This document shows, in pieces, positions 10,618 through 19,595 of a stretch of DNA of 64,000 nucleotides. Source of the DNA: Sphingobium sp. (GTDB taxonomy: Bacteria > Pseudomonadota > Alphaproteobacteria > Sphingomonadales > Sphingomonadaceae). The position numbers and the translations under genes are program-made. The notes beneath the pieces are model-generated. The model saw only the letters and a list, made by a program, of their open reading frames with translations. It was not told the origin of the DNA and did no database searches. The number at the start of each line of letters is the position of its first letter. Positions within the stretch are counted from its first letter, which is position 1. The DNA lies in contig JAGIAZ010000011.1 in assembly GCA_017744605.1 (NCBI GenBank), positions 1-64,000 on the forward strand, written 5' to 3'.

Positions 10618-10647
10618 TTGAAATGCTTAAAGTCGTAACCATATTCG
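10618..10647 (+). promoter_or_regulatory. Candidate sigma-70-type promoter for the Hpt-like gene
   Basis: TTGAAA (10618-10623) is followed after 18 bp by TATTCG (10642-10647). The expected transcription start, near 10655, lies after the upstream ATG at 10623, which supports translation from the ATG at 10701. Confidence 0.35.
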
Positions 10648-10700
10648 TAAGGACCCGTTTTTTACACGTCATTTACGATGCGGGCGGTAGACGGGCTTTC

Positions 10701-11009
10701 ATGGTCTACGATCCCGGCAATTTACAGACGGCATTGTCCGCGGCGGTTGGCTCCGATCTGGCGTTGATTGCGGATCTGCGCCGCGCCTTCATCGAGAGCG
10801 CCGAACGGCAGGTCGACCTGCTGTCGCGCGCACGATGCGATGCCAACTGGATCATGGCCGGGCTTCGCCTCAAGGGGCTGTGCGCAAGCTTCGGCGTGAC
10901 CGACGTGATGGCGCTTGCCGACCAGGCGCTCGAGGGCGCGCCGGGCGATCCCGTCGTGCTTCGCGAGCTTAATGCCGCGCTGACCGCCATTTCGCAGGAA
11001 AACGAATAA
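10701..11009 (+). CDS. Hpt-domain-like protein without phosphoacceptor histidine
   Basis: This is a 102-residue helical protein. Residues 20-75 match the core of histidine phosphotransfer (Hpt) domains: an FIESAERQVDLLSRA helix, then GLRLKGLCASFGVTDV, which aligns with the Hpt signature HxLKGxAxxxG. The position of the phosphorylated His is Leu55, and the protein contains no histidine at all. It could therefore only act as a binding or inhibitory module, if expressed. The ATG at 10701 was chosen over 10623 because it matches the expected family start and falls after the candidate promoter. It heads a signalling-type cluster ending with a histidine-kinase-like gene. Confidence 0.72.
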   Translation: MVYDPGNLQTALSAAVGSDLALIADLRRAFIESAERQVDLLSRARCDANWIMAGLRLKGLCASFGVTDVMALADQALEGAPGDPVVLRELNAALTAISQENE

Positions 11010-11119
11010 TCCCGACCGATTGACGCGCAATTGGCCGGGCAGGCGCGATCGCGCTTGCCAAGCGCTCCTGCGCCCGCCAATTTCATGGCATGCCCAAGGT
11101 TAGCCTGTAATTGCCGTCC

Positions 11120-12337
11120 ATGCGGCTCGTTGCCCTGCTCAGCGCGCGCGCCCCTGCGGCCGGTCCGGCTGCGAGTGCCTTCGCGCCCGATGAACTTCAT
11201 ATCGGCGTGCACCTGCCCGTCGAGCACCAGGCGCGCCAGGCTATTCTGGCCGGGGCGCAACTGCTCTTGCTGCGCACCGAATTTCCGAGCCCCGAACTGG
11301 CGCGCGCGGCCGACCGGCTTGCCCGGGAGAGCGGCATTTCCGTCCTCATCGTCGGTGACGGGCCCGAACTGGCCCGGCGGATCGAGAAGGACGACCGGAT
11401 CATGATGCTGGGCGGTCAGATGATCCTGCCCCAGCCGGCGATGGACGAATTGGCGGTCGCCGAGGTGCCGGCGCTGCTGGTCACGCCCACCGAACCCGCT
11501 ACCGCCCATTTTGAACGGATCGATGGCAATCATGTCTGGGCAGGCGGGCTGCTCATCTCCGGCGATACTGTCCTGTCGACGGTCGACATGCTCGGCGAAT
11601 GGGATCTCGAACTCACGCTGCTGCGCCGCGCGGTCCAGCAGAATGCGCGCCGGATCGAGCTGCCATCGGTCATGGCCGAGTCCGCGCGCCTGGTGCGGAT
11701 CGACGAGCGGGCCGACGCGGAGCGTGCGCTTGCCGCGCTGACCGAAGGCGCCGGTGCCGACGAGAAGGAGGGCGATGCGCTGTCCGCTGCCCTAGCGCCC
11801 GTCAGACGTCGGCTCGTCGCCAGCCTTGCGGGGCTTCAGGTCAATCCCAGCCGGCTGAGTTGGGCCGGCGGCATGCTCGCGATATTCGGCATTGCGGCTG
11901 CCAGTGCCGATTGGCCTCGCATCGCACTCGTGATCGCGCTCGCTGCCGAAGTGGCGCTCGGACTGCATGACGGCTGCGCGCGCATCATGCTCCGGCGGGG
12001 CGCGCCGCCCTGGCTGCAGGTGTTGGTCAAGGGTGCGAGCCTGGCCGTGCTTGGCGTCATTGGCGGGCGCCTCGCGCAGGGGGAGTTGCTGGCGTTGCTC
12101 GGCGCGTTGCTGCCACTGGCGCTGGTCGCGATCCAGGCTTTCGCCGATGCCCGCAATCGCCCCGTTTCGTCGGATCGATCGGCGCGCTGGACGCGGCTTG
12201 GCACGGCCACCACGCTCGCCATCGCCCTGGCTGGCGCGATGATCGGATGGACGGCAGATGCCTTCGCCCTGATCGGCTTGTGCGCTTTTGGGACAGTGGC
12301 TGCCCGGCTGCTTGCTCCGCCCCCAAAGAGGATTTAG
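11120..12337 (+). CDS. Putative membrane protein, possibly a degenerate CDP-alcohol phosphatidyltransferase relative
   Basis: This 405-residue protein has two parts. The soluble N-terminal ~220 residues are alpha/beta-like, with FERIDGNHVWAGGLLISGD and a following WDLELTLLRRAV segment. The C-terminal part has about five hydrophobic helices (about 240-400). The N-terminal pattern reminds me of nucleotidyltransferase-like regions fused to CDP-alcohol phosphatidyltransferases in sphingomonads. LHDGCARIMLRRGAPPW in the membrane part looks like a damaged DGxxAR...G motif. This is a weak inference and the function is unknown. The start at 11120 (MRLVALL) is the first ATG; a TTG lies nine bases earlier. 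Confidence 0.6.
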   Translation: MRLVALLSARAPAAGPAASAFAPDELHIGVHLPVEHQARQAILAGAQLLLLRTEFPSPELARAADRLARESGISVLIVGDGPELARRIEKDDRIMMLGGQMILPQPAMDELAVAEVPALLVTPTEPATAHFERIDGNHVWAGGLLISGDTVLSTVDMLGEWDLELTLLRRAVQQNARRIELPSVMAESARLVRIDERADAERALAALTEGAGADEKEGDALSAALAPVRRRLVASLAGLQVNPSRLSWAGGMLAIFGIAAASADWPRIALVIALAAEVALGLHDGCARIMLRRGAPPWLQVLVKGASLAVLGVIGGRLAQGELLALLGALLPLALVAIQAFADARNRPVSSDRSARWTRLGTATTLAIALAGAMIGWTADAFALIGLCAFGTVAARLLAPPPKRI

Positions 12338-12370
12338 GCGATCTTAAATGTGAGTGGCTAGTGGGAGGCC

Positions 12371-13444
12371 ATGATAAACGGCACGGAATCTGGGGCGAGC
12401 CGCGCCACCGGGACAGGTGGCAATGCCCAGGCTCGCCTCGCGCGACGCCTGGCCGATGAACTTCGCCATAGTGCCGACCTGGCTCTGTTTGCCGACGCCG
12501 CCCCGGCGCGTTGGACGGATGCCTTGCTTGCCGAGACGCGCTTTCACCTCGCCGGCACCATGAATGCCGTGGAAATGGCGATCCGCCTGGAGGTTTCCGA
12601 GGGCGATATCGAAGTTCGGCTTTCTCGCCTGCCGCAGCCCTGGTGCGGACCCGCGCTGGAGCGCCATGTCGATCTGCTGACACCGGAATTGCTGGCCCAT
12701 TATCGCCTGCGCGGCGCTCTTTCCGCGGTGCTGCGCGAGCGTGCCGACTCGTCGTCCGGCCAGCGCGATGGCCTGATCGCGGCGGGCGGCGAGGGGGCCT
12801 TCTCGCAGGCATTGGCGGCGCTTGTGCTGGCCGAACAGCGCTGGACGGGCCCCATGCTGTTCGACGCGCCGCTCCGTCCTGACCTGCCTGCCGAAATTTT
12901 CTGCGACCTCGCCTGGACTGTCGCGGCCCTGCTGCTCACCGGCCTCGCGCGCAATCAGGCGCCGGGCGACCGTGACGCCACGCCCGCCATCGTGCAGGCG
13001 GTCGAACGGATCATCGCCCGCCATGATGAAGGCGGCGGGCCTTTCGCGCTTGCCCAGCGCTGCGCGCGCGCCTTGTCCGCGCCCGAGCGGCAGCGCATCG
13101 CCCCGCTCGCCCTGGCCGAGCGCCGCCTGCTTCTGTTCTGCGCGCTGGTCGAAGGCGAGATCGCATTGCCGATCGAAGCCGCTCTCAGCGCTCTCGTCGA
13201 CGGTGGCGACATGGCCCGCCACGCAGTTCTGCGGCTGATGGCGCAGGATGAAATGGCAGCGCTGCAGCTTTTCGAGATGCTTGCGCCCTTGACCGGCGGC
13301 CCGGCGGGGCAGGATGCTGCGCTCATGCAGTTCGTCGAGCAATATCGCGCGACCACGCACGATGACGCGGAGGCCTGGCTCGGCCGCATGCGCACACCCT
13401 CGGCGCTCGCCGCCAAGCTCTTACTCATCGATTCCGCGGCATGA
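12371..13444 (+). CDS. DUF2336-like protein
   Basis: This is a 357-residue, Ala/Leu/Arg-rich, probably all-helical soluble protein. The segment WTDALLAETRFHLAGTMNAV and the long row of helical repeats recall the DUF2336 family of alphaproteobacteria, whose function is not established and which often sits near sensor kinases. No catalytic motif or membrane span is visible. The stop overlaps the kinase-like gene start by four bases (ATGA), so the two products are likely made together. The family assignment is tentative. Confidence 0.65.
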   Translation: MINGTESGASRATGTGGNAQARLARRLADELRHSADLALFADAAPARWTDALLAETRFHLAGTMNAVEMAIRLEVSEGDIEVRLSRLPQPWCGPALERHVDLLTPELLAHYRLRGALSAVLRERADSSSGQRDGLIAAGGEGAFSQALAALVLAEQRWTGPMLFDAPLRPDLPAEIFCDLAWTVAALLLTGLARNQAPGDRDATPAIVQAVERIIARHDEGGGPFALAQRCARALSAPERQRIAPLALAERRLLLFCALVEGEIALPIEAALSALVDGGDMARHAVLRLMAQDEMAALQLFEMLAPLTGGPAGQDAALMQFVEQYRATTHDDAEAWLGRMRTPSALAAKLLLIDSAA

Positions 13445-14901
13445 CGAGCGCCGGCGCCACGCCCGTCACGGCCTCACTGGATCGCGATGGCTGTATCCTG
13501 CGTGCCGACGATCGGCTCACGGTCCTGCAGATCGAGGCGGGCGGCCAGCCCAATGGGCCTTTCGCCTTGCCGTCGCTGGCCGGTGTCGTCCGGCTCGCGC
13601 TGCGGCTCGGCATGCCGTTGTCGCGCCCCGTCGATCTGGCCCGCGACGAGGCCGATATCAGCGTCTGGGCACAGCTTCGCCCGGAAAATGACGGCGTTCA
13701 CCTGACCCTGATCGATTGGCAGGAGCGCCGCCCGCGCCAGCCCATGTCGCATGCCGCGGCGCTCGAGGCCATGGCGGACGATTCCGCTAGCCGGGGTTGG
13801 GACTGGCAGGTCGACGATCAGATGCGCTTCTCGCATCTCGATCTGAGCGCGACCCGCATCGGTCATGCCGTTCCGGAGGATGGCGACACCTTCACCGCTT
13901 TCTTTGCGCTTGCCGACAGCGGAGGCGCGGAGGGCGGTCAGCGGGCCATGCCGATGATCGAAGCGCTGGTCCGTCACATGAATTTCGAGGGGCAGCACGC
14001 CTATCTGCGCAGCGATCCGGATCTGCGCTACATTCTCTCCGGGACCGCCCTGTTCGATCACACCGGCACATTCTCCGGCTATCGAGGCCATGCCGTGCGC
14101 GAGGACAAGGCGGCCATATTCCCGCCCGAAGCGGCACCCGAAGACCTCGTTGCCGCGCAGGCCGCATCCCCTGCGCCCGAGCGGGCCCAGTCGGAGTTTA
14201 TCGGCCCCGCGCTCAGCCGCCGCCTCGACACCGCGCTGCGCCAGCCGATCAGCCGCATCATCGCCAATGCGGGGACGATCGGCGAGCGGATCGGCGGGCC
14301 GCTGCGGCAGGATTATGCCAATTATGCCAGCGACATCGCTGCCGCCGGCCGTCACCTCCTGGCGCTGGTCGACGACCTTGCCGATCTCCAGGCTGTGGAG
14401 GGCCCGGGCTTCCTCACCACCAGCGAGGAAGTGGACCTCTCTGAGATCGCGCGTCGTGCGGGCGGCCTGCTCAACATTCGCGCCGAGGCCCGGCGTATCA
14501 CGATCCAGGCGCCGGCCGCCGATGAGCAGGTGCTGGCTCGGGCAGAATATCGCCGCGTGCTGCAGATTCTGGTGAATCTGGTCGGCAATGCGGTGCGGCA
14601 TTCGCCGGAAGAGAGCACGATCTGGATCCGTCTGGACGAGGTCGACGGGCGTGCCCGCGTCGTCGTGGCCGATCAGGGCAATGGGGTCGATCCGGCCGAC
14701 CATGAGCGCATCTTCGAGCGCTTCGAACGGCTCGGCAATACCGATGGTTCGGGCAGTGGCCTCGGGCTCTATATCTCGCGCAAGCTCGCCCGCATCATGG
14801 GCGGCGACGTCACGGTCGAAAGCGCACTCGGTCGCGGCGCCCGGTTCGTGCTGGACCTGCCGGCCTGGAATAAGAGCCGCAGCGGCTCGCAGGTCGGCTG
14901 A
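13441..14901 (+). CDS. PAS/histidine-kinase-like protein lacking the H-box histidine
   Basis: This is a 486-residue soluble sensor-kinase-like protein with no membrane spans. A PAS-like region (about 115-225) ends in FSGYRGHAVRED. A HisKA-like dimerisation helix follows (about 255-320), then a HATPase_c domain (about 365-476) with the N-box NLVGNAVRHSPE, G1 DQGNG, F-box IFERFERL and G2 GSGSGLGLY. The ATP-binding motifs are intact. At the phosphoacceptor position the sequence LDTALRQPI aligns with SHELRTPL, putting Thr264 in place of His. It could bind ATP but should not autophosphorylate at the usual site. It is translationally coupled to the DUF2336-like gene. Confidence 0.85.
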   Translation: MTSAGATPVTASLDRDGCILRADDRLTVLQIEAGGQPNGPFALPSLAGVVRLALRLGMPLSRPVDLARDEADISVWAQLRPENDGVHLTLIDWQERRPRQPMSHAAALEAMADDSASRGWDWQVDDQMRFSHLDLSATRIGHAVPEDGDTFTAFFALADSGGAEGGQRAMPMIEALVRHMNFEGQHAYLRSDPDLRYILSGTALFDHTGTFSGYRGHAVREDKAAIFPPEAAPEDLVAAQAASPAPERAQSEFIGPALSRRLDTALRQPISRIIANAGTIGERIGGPLRQDYANYASDIAAAGRHLLALVDDLADLQAVEGPGFLTTSEEVDLSEIARRAGGLLNIRAEARRITIQAPAADEQVLARAEYRRVLQILVNLVGNAVRHSPEESTIWIRLDEVDGRARVVVADQGNGVDPADHERIFERFERLGNTDGSGSGLGLYISRKLARIMGGDVTVESALGRGARFVLDLPAWNKSRSGSQVG

Positions 14902-15089
14902 AGAGCGCCCTTCTTCTCGCATGAGAAAAATCTGAAACTTCATAGCCGTGAAGGCATGGCGAGCTCGTGCTGCGCGCCAAGGCGGCCGTCGAACGGCCGA
15001 CGAGCGGCTACGCGCCCTCGATGGTTTCAACGACGGTGCCGCGACGTTGGGGAGATTGCGGGGTGTCCCATCGCCTCGGCGATTGCCGA

Positions 15090-17276
15090 TCAGGCGGCCT
15101 GTGCGGCCTTCATGGCGTAATAGAGCTCGCCCTTCGCCGCCATGTCCCTGAGCTGCCGGGGCGGCTCGAACCGCTCACCATGCGCAGCCGTCAGCCGGTC
15201 CAGAGTCTCCACCACCCTGGCCGGGCCGATCGTGTCGATCGCGCTGAACGGTCCACCGGTATAAGGCGCAAAGCCCCAGCCGAAGATGGCGCCGAGGTCG
15301 CCGTCCTGCGGCGTCACGAGCACGCCTTCGGCAAAGCAGCGCGCGCATTCGACCAACTGCCGATAAAGCAGCCGCTCGCGCACGTCGGCGGGCGAGGGCT
15401 GGACGCCGGCAAGCGGATATTCTCTGGTAAGGCCCGGCCACAGCGCCTTCCTGCCGCCTTCGGGATAATCGTAATAGCCCCTGCCGTTCTTGCGCCCGAG
15501 CCGTCCGATCTCGACCATATGTGCAGCGACATCGTCCGCTGCCGTGCCGCGATAGGCATCACCCAGCGCCTTTCTGGTCGCCTTGGTGATCTTGTCGCCC
15601 AGTTCGATCGAGACCTCGTCGGACACCGCGAGCGGCCCGACCGGCATGCCGAGCTGCTTGCCGACATTCTCGATCAGCGCGGGGTTGATGCCCTGCGCGA
15701 GCATCAGCGTGCCCTCCTGGACATAGGTGGCAAAGCAGCGCGAGGTGTAGAAACCGCGGCTGTCATTGACGACGATCGGCGTCTTCTTGATCTGCGCCAC
15801 GAAATCGAGCGCCTTGCCCAGCGCCGTTGGGCCGGTCTGCTTGCCCATGATGATCTCGACCAGCATCATCTTCTCGACCGGCGAGAAGAAGTGGATGCCG
15901 ATGAAATTCTCCGGCTTCGACCAGTTCTGGGCGAGGCCGGTAATGGGCAGTGTCGAGGTGTTGGAGCCGAACATGGTGTCCGCGCCCAGCACCGCCTCGA
16001 CCCGCTTGGTGATCTCGCCCTTGATGGCCGGATCCTCGAATACGGCCTCGATCACGAAATCGCAGCCCTTGAGGTCTTCGGCCTTGTCGGTCGGCGTGAT
16101 GCGGGCGAGAGCCTCGGCCATCTTCTCGGGCGTCATGCCCTTGCCGATGCGCTTCGCCATGCTGTCCTGGCAGTGCGCCTTGCCCTTTTCGGCCGATGCC
16201 ATGTCGCGGTCGAGCAGCATCACCTCGATACCCGCCTGCGCCGCGACATTGGCGATGCCCGCGCCCATCATGCCTGCGCCCAGCATGGCAAGCTTCTTCG
16301 TCGGCGCCTTCTCGACGCCTGCCGGGCGACGCGCGCCTCGCTCTGCGGCATTCTTCGAGACGAAGAGCGTGCGGACCATGTTGCCCGCCTGCGGGTCGGC
16401 GACCACCTTGGCGAAATATTTGCTCTCCACGCGGATCGCACGGTCCATCGGCAGCTGGATGCCTTCATAGACGGCCGAAAGCAGCGCATGCGGGCCATGA
16501 AGGTTCCGCTGCGTCTCCTTGGCGGTCATGACGTTCGCGGCCGCCATGACCTGGATGAAGCCGGGATTGAACTGGCCGGAGCCGCCGGGAACCTTGAAGC
16601 CCTTCACGTCCCAGGGCTGGATATTGCTGCCCGGGTTCGCCTTCACCCATGCTTTCGCCGCCTCGACCGTCTTGCCGGGCTCCGCCAGCTCGTCGACGAC
16701 CTTCATGGCCAGCGCTTCGGGCGGGCGGAAATTCTTGCCCTGGAGCATGTACATCAGCGCCATCTGGACGCCGATGAGGCGCGGCAGGCGCTGCGTGCCG
16801 CCGCCGCCGGGGAAAAGGCCGACCAGCACTTCGGGCAGGCCGATCGTCACCTTGGGATTGCTGGACAGCACGCGATGATGGCAGGCGAGGATCAACTCCA
16901 TGCCGCCGCCGAGCGCCAAGCCCTCGACCGCCGCCGCAACCGGCTTGCCGCAGGTCTCGAGTTTGCGGAACAGGCCGTTGAGAACGAACGCCTTGTCGAA
17001 GATCGCGGCCATGCCCGGTCCGTTACCTCCGCTGCCGCCGCCGCTCGGCATCAGCATGGCGCTCATCTGCTTCAGGTCCATGCCGGCCATGAAGCCGCTA
17101 TCCTTGCCCGAACAGATCACCGCGCCCTTGATCGCCGCGTCCGACGAGATGCGGTCGATCGCCTCGTTCAGATCGGCGATCAACTCCGGGCCGATGACGT
17201 TCATCGACTGTCCCGGTACATCGATGGTGAGGAGGGCGATGCCGTCGGCGTCGATATCCACGGTTAGCGTATTCAT
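15090..17276 (-). CDS. fadJ: Fatty-acid oxidation complex alpha subunit (enoyl-CoA hydratase/3-hydroxyacyl-CoA dehydrogenase)
   Basis: This is a bifunctional beta-oxidation enzyme of 728 residues. The N-terminal crotonase domain (about 1-200) has [11 protein letters not shown] and [17 protein letters not shown], with the oxyanion-hole and catalytic Glu region. The NAD-binding 3-hydroxyacyl-CoA dehydrogenase domain begins near 305 ([19 protein letters not shown]) and is followed by the C-terminal dehydrogenase domains ([14 protein letters not shown]). It lies downstream of the thiolase gene on the same strand, separated by a 147-bp gap with a palindromic repeat, so the pair completes the last three beta-oxidation steps. 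The FadB/FadJ distinction is not resolvable here. Confidence 0.93.
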   Translation of the reverse strand: MNTLTVDIDADGIALLTIDVPGQSMNVIGPELIADLNEAIDRISSDAAIKGAVICSGKDSGFMAGMDLKQMSAMLMPSGGGSGGNGPGMAAIFDKAFVLNGLFRKLETCGKPVAAAVEGLALGGGMELILACHHRVLSSNPKVTIGLPEVLVGLFPGGGGTQRLPRLIGVQMALMYMLQGKNFRPPEALAMKVVDELAEPGKTVEAAKAWVKANPGSNIQPWDVKGFKVPGGSGQFNPGFIQVMAAANVMTAKETQRNLHGPHALLSAVYEGIQLPMDRAIRVESKYFAKVVADPQAGNMVRTLFVSKNAAERGARRPAGVEKAPTKKLAMLGAGMMGAGIANVAAQAGIEVMLLDRDMASAEKGKAHCQDSMAKRIGKGMTPEKMAEALARITPTDKAEDLKGCDFVIEAVFEDPAIKGEITKRVEAVLGADTMFGSNTSTLPITGLAQNWSKPENFIGIHFFSPVEKMMLVEIIMGKQTGPTALGKALDFVAQIKKTPIVVNDSRGFYTSRCFATYVQEGTLMLAQGINPALIENVGKQLGMPVGPLAVSDEVSIELGDKITKATRKALGDAYRGTAADDVAAHMVEIGRLGRKNGRGYYDYPEGGRKALWPGLTREYPLAGVQPSPADVRERLLYRQLVECARCFAEGVLVTPQDGDLGAIFGWGFAPYTGGPFSAIDTIGPARVVETLDRLTAAHGERFEPPRQLRDMAAKGELYYAMKAAQAA

Positions 17277-17293
17277 TCCTGCCTCCCTTTCTC

Positions 17294-17399
17294 CGTTCGT
17301 GCCGAGCTTGTCGAAGCACGTTCTCTTATTCTTGAGAAAGGAAGAGAATGTCCTTCGACATTCGAGCGAGCCACGCGTCTCGCTCGAACAGGACGAACG
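17294..17399. repeat. REP-like palindrome between thiolase and fadJ-type genes
   Basis: The outer ends form an imperfect inverted repeat (GTTCGT near 17296 and ACGAAC near 17393). Inside is a perfect 10-bp hairpin, TTCGAGCGAG at 17361-17370 against CTCGCTCGAA at 17379-17388, with an 8-nt loop. It lies within the presumed thiolase-fadJ transcript and has no T-run, so it may affect mRNA stability rather than terminate. Confidence 0.6.
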
Positions 17400-17423
17400 G
17401 GATTTGTTTTGGACATGGCTTCC

Positions 17424-18635
17424 TCAAATCCGCTCGATGATGATGCCGGTGCCCATGCCGGCGCCGACGCAGAGATTGATCAGCGCCGTGCCCTTGCCGG
17501 TGCGCTCCAGCTCGTCGATCGCCGTGCCGAGGATCATCGCGCCGGTCGCTCCCAGCGGATGGCCCATGGCGATCGCGCCGCCATTCACGTTGATCTGGCT
17601 GTGATCGAGGTCCATCGCCTGCATGTAGCGCAGCACGACGCTCGCAAAGGCCTCGTTGAGTTCCCACAGGTCGATGTCGCTCTTGCTCATGCCGGCGCGC
17701 TTGAGCGCCTTGGTTGCCACGCCTTCCGGGCCGGTCAGCATGATCAGCGGCTCGGAGCCGATGGACGCCATCGATTTCATCCTCGCGCGGGGCTTCAGTC
17801 CATATTTCTCGCCCATCGCCTTGCTGGCGACGAGCACCGCGGCCGACCCGTCGACGATGCCGGAGCTGTTGCCGGCATGATGGACGTGATTGACTCGCTC
17901 CAGTTCGGGATATTTGAGCAAAGCCAGCGCATCGAAGCCCGGCATGTTCTCGCCGAGTTCGGCAAAGCTGGCCTTCAACGCGCCGAGGCTCTGCATGTCG
18001 GTGTCGGGGCGCATATGCTCGTCATGGGTGAGGGCGATCTCGCCGATCACGTCCTTGATCGGCACGATGGACCTCTTGAAGCGGTCTTCGTCCCAGGCCT
18101 GTTTGGCGCGCTTCTGGCTCTCGACGGCATAGGCGTCGACATCCTCGCGGCTGAATCCGAACTTGGTCGCGATCACGTCCGCGCCGATCCCCTGCGGCGC
18201 GAAATAGGTGGCATAGGCGACGGCCGGATCGCTTGCCCAGGCGCCGCCATCGGCGCCCATCGGCACGCGGCTCATGCTTTCCACGCCCCCCGCGACGACC
18301 ATGTCGGCCTCGCCCGCCATGACCTTGGCGACCGCCATGTTCACCGCCTCGAGGCCCGAGGCGCAGAAGCGATTGATCTGCACGCCCGCCGTCGTCTCCG
18401 CATAGCCCGCCGTCAGCACGGCAAGACGGGCGATGTCGGTGCCCTGTTCGCCGACCGGCGCGACGCAGCCCAGGATCACATCGTCCACATCCACGGTGTC
18501 CAGTCCATTGCGATCACGGATCGCCTCCAGCATCTGCGTTGCGAGCTGGACCGGCGTGATCTCATGCAGCGAGCCGTCCGGCTTGCCGCGCCCTCTGGGG
18601 CTGCGCACCGCATCGTAGATATAGGCTTCCATCAC
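17424..18635 (-). CDS. fadA: Acetyl-CoA acyltransferase (thiolase)
   Basis: This 403-residue enzyme cleaves 3-ketoacyl-CoA to acetyl-CoA and a shortened acyl-CoA (or condenses acetyl-CoA). Thiolase signatures are all present: the nucleophilic Cys in [14 protein letters not shown] (about residue 92), [25 protein letters not shown] with the catalytic His, and the second active Cys in [10 protein letters not shown]. It precedes the FadJ-type gene in transcription order. The symbol is by role; FadI and acetyl-CoA-specific thiolases are close alternatives. Confidence 0.93.
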   Translation of the reverse strand: MMEAYIYDAVRSPRGRGKPDGSLHEITPVQLATQMLEAIRDRNGLDTVDVDDVILGCVAPVGEQGTDIARLAVLTAGYAETTAGVQINRFCASGLEAVNMAVAKVMAGEADMVVAGGVESMSRVPMGADGGAWASDPAVAYATYFAPQGIGADVIATKFGFSREDVDAYAVESQKRAKQAWDEDRFKRSIVPIKDVIGEIALTHDEHMRPDTDMQSLGALKASFAELGENMPGFDALALLKYPELERVNHVHHAGNSSGIVDGSAAVLVASKAMGEKYGLKPRARMKSMASIGSEPLIMLTGPEGVATKALKRAGMSKSDIDLWELNEAFASVVLRYMQAMDLDHSQINVNGGAIAMGHPLGATGAMILGTAIDELERTGKGTALINLCVGAGMGTGIIIERI

Positions 18636-18754
18636 ATGCTCTCCGGCCGGGTCGCACTTGGAGGACAGGCGCCGGCTTATGTCCCATTATCGGCTTCGTC
18701 GGGGCGAGGGGCAAGCGCAAGTTGACGTGGACGGCAAGCCCATACATCGTCATG

Positions 18755-18819
18755 CCGAACTCGTTTCAGCATCCATTTCCCAATCTGGCCCCCATAATGG
18801 ATCCTGAAACAAGTTTGGG
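18755..18819. repeat. REP-like palindrome upstream of folE
   Basis: Bases 18755-18776 and 18797-18819 are near-perfect inverted repeats (cores GTTTCAG and CTGAAAC), with a 20-nt loop. It lies in the 341-bp gap between the divergent thiolase and folE genes. The rest of that gap holds only the candidate folE promoter. Confidence 0.6.
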
Positions 18820-18894
18820 ATGTCGCATCCGAGCGAAGACGGGGCATTTTCGCCAGATGATGGCGTTGCTAGGCCATTGCCAAGCGACGCTTGG

Positions 18895-18923
18895 TTGCGT
18901 GCGGCGCGGACAGGCCCTATCTC
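18895..18923 (+). promoter_or_regulatory. Candidate folE promoter
   Basis: TTGCGT (18895-18900), a 17-bp spacer and TATCTC (18918-18923) stand about 55 nt upstream of the folE ATG. The match to the sigma-70 consensus is moderate. Confidence 0.35.
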
Positions 18924-18976
18924 GCCCTTTCAAGGGCGTGCGGACGGCAGGCCCGCAGACTTTAGGGCGGAGACAC

Positions 18977-19591
18977 ATGTCCACACTCGATGAGCCCGAT
19001 CACGCGATCGTCGCGCGACCGGCCAAGATCCAGGTGCCGGTCGAGGTCGAGGACGCGATCCGCACGCTCATCCGCTGGACCGGCGACGATCCGAACCGCG
19101 AGGGCCTGTTGGATACGCCGACGCGCGTGGCGCGGGCGTGGAAGGAATATTGCGAGGGCTATGCCGACGATCCTGCCTATCATCTCTCGCGAATTTTCCA
19201 CGAAGTCGGCGGTTATGATGGCATCGTGCTGCTGAAGGACATTCCGTTCCAGTCGCATTGCGAGCATCATATGGCGCCGATCATCGGCAAGGCGCATATC
19301 GCCTATCTGCCGGGCGCTTATGTGGTTGGCATCTCCAAGCTCGCCCGCGTGCTGGAGGCCTTTGCCCGCCGCCTGCAGGTCCAGGAGCGTCTGACGGCGC
19401 AGGTCGCCGAATGTATCTGGGAAAATCTGAAGCCCCAGGGCGTCGCCGTCGTCATCAAGGCTACCCATGGCTGCATGACCGGCCGCGGCGTGCGCACGCA
19501 TGGCACCGAAATGTTGACGAGCAGCATGATGGGCGCCTTCAAGCGCGATGTGAAGAGCCGCGAGGAAGTCCTTCGTTTGATGGGTGTTTAA
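18977..19591 (+). CDS. folE: GTP cyclohydrolase I
   Basis: This enzyme converts GTP to 7,8-dihydroneopterin triphosphate, the first step of folate and pterin synthesis. It has 204 residues from the ATG at 18977, which is preceded by GGGCGGAG. Zinc and active-site residues are visible in the block QSHCEHHMAPIIGKAHIAYL and in MTGRGVRTHGTEMLTSSM. The open frame extends upstream but has no family similarity there. It is followed 4 bp later by a pteridine-reductase-like gene, forming a pterin operon. Confidence 0.96.
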   Translation: MSTLDEPDHAIVARPAKIQVPVEVEDAIRTLIRWTGDDPNREGLLDTPTRVARAWKEYCEGYADDPAYHLSRIFHEVGGYDGIVLLKDIPFQSHCEHHMAPIIGKAHIAYLPGAYVVGISKLARVLEAFARRLQVQERLTAQVAECIWENLKPQGVAVVIKATHGCMTGRGVRTHGTEMLTSSMMGAFKRDVKSREEVLRLMGV

Positions 19592-19595
19592 GCTC

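Noticed and set aside
14902-15089. Terminator between the kinase-like and FadJ-type genes
   Set aside because: A GGCCGT/ACGGCC hairpin with a 3-nt loop is present, but no T-run follows on either strand.
14967-17267. 766-codon plus-strand frame opposite the FadJ-type gene
   Set aside because: The minus-strand product is unmistakably a beta-oxidation enzyme; the plus-strand product is Arg/His-rich without motifs.
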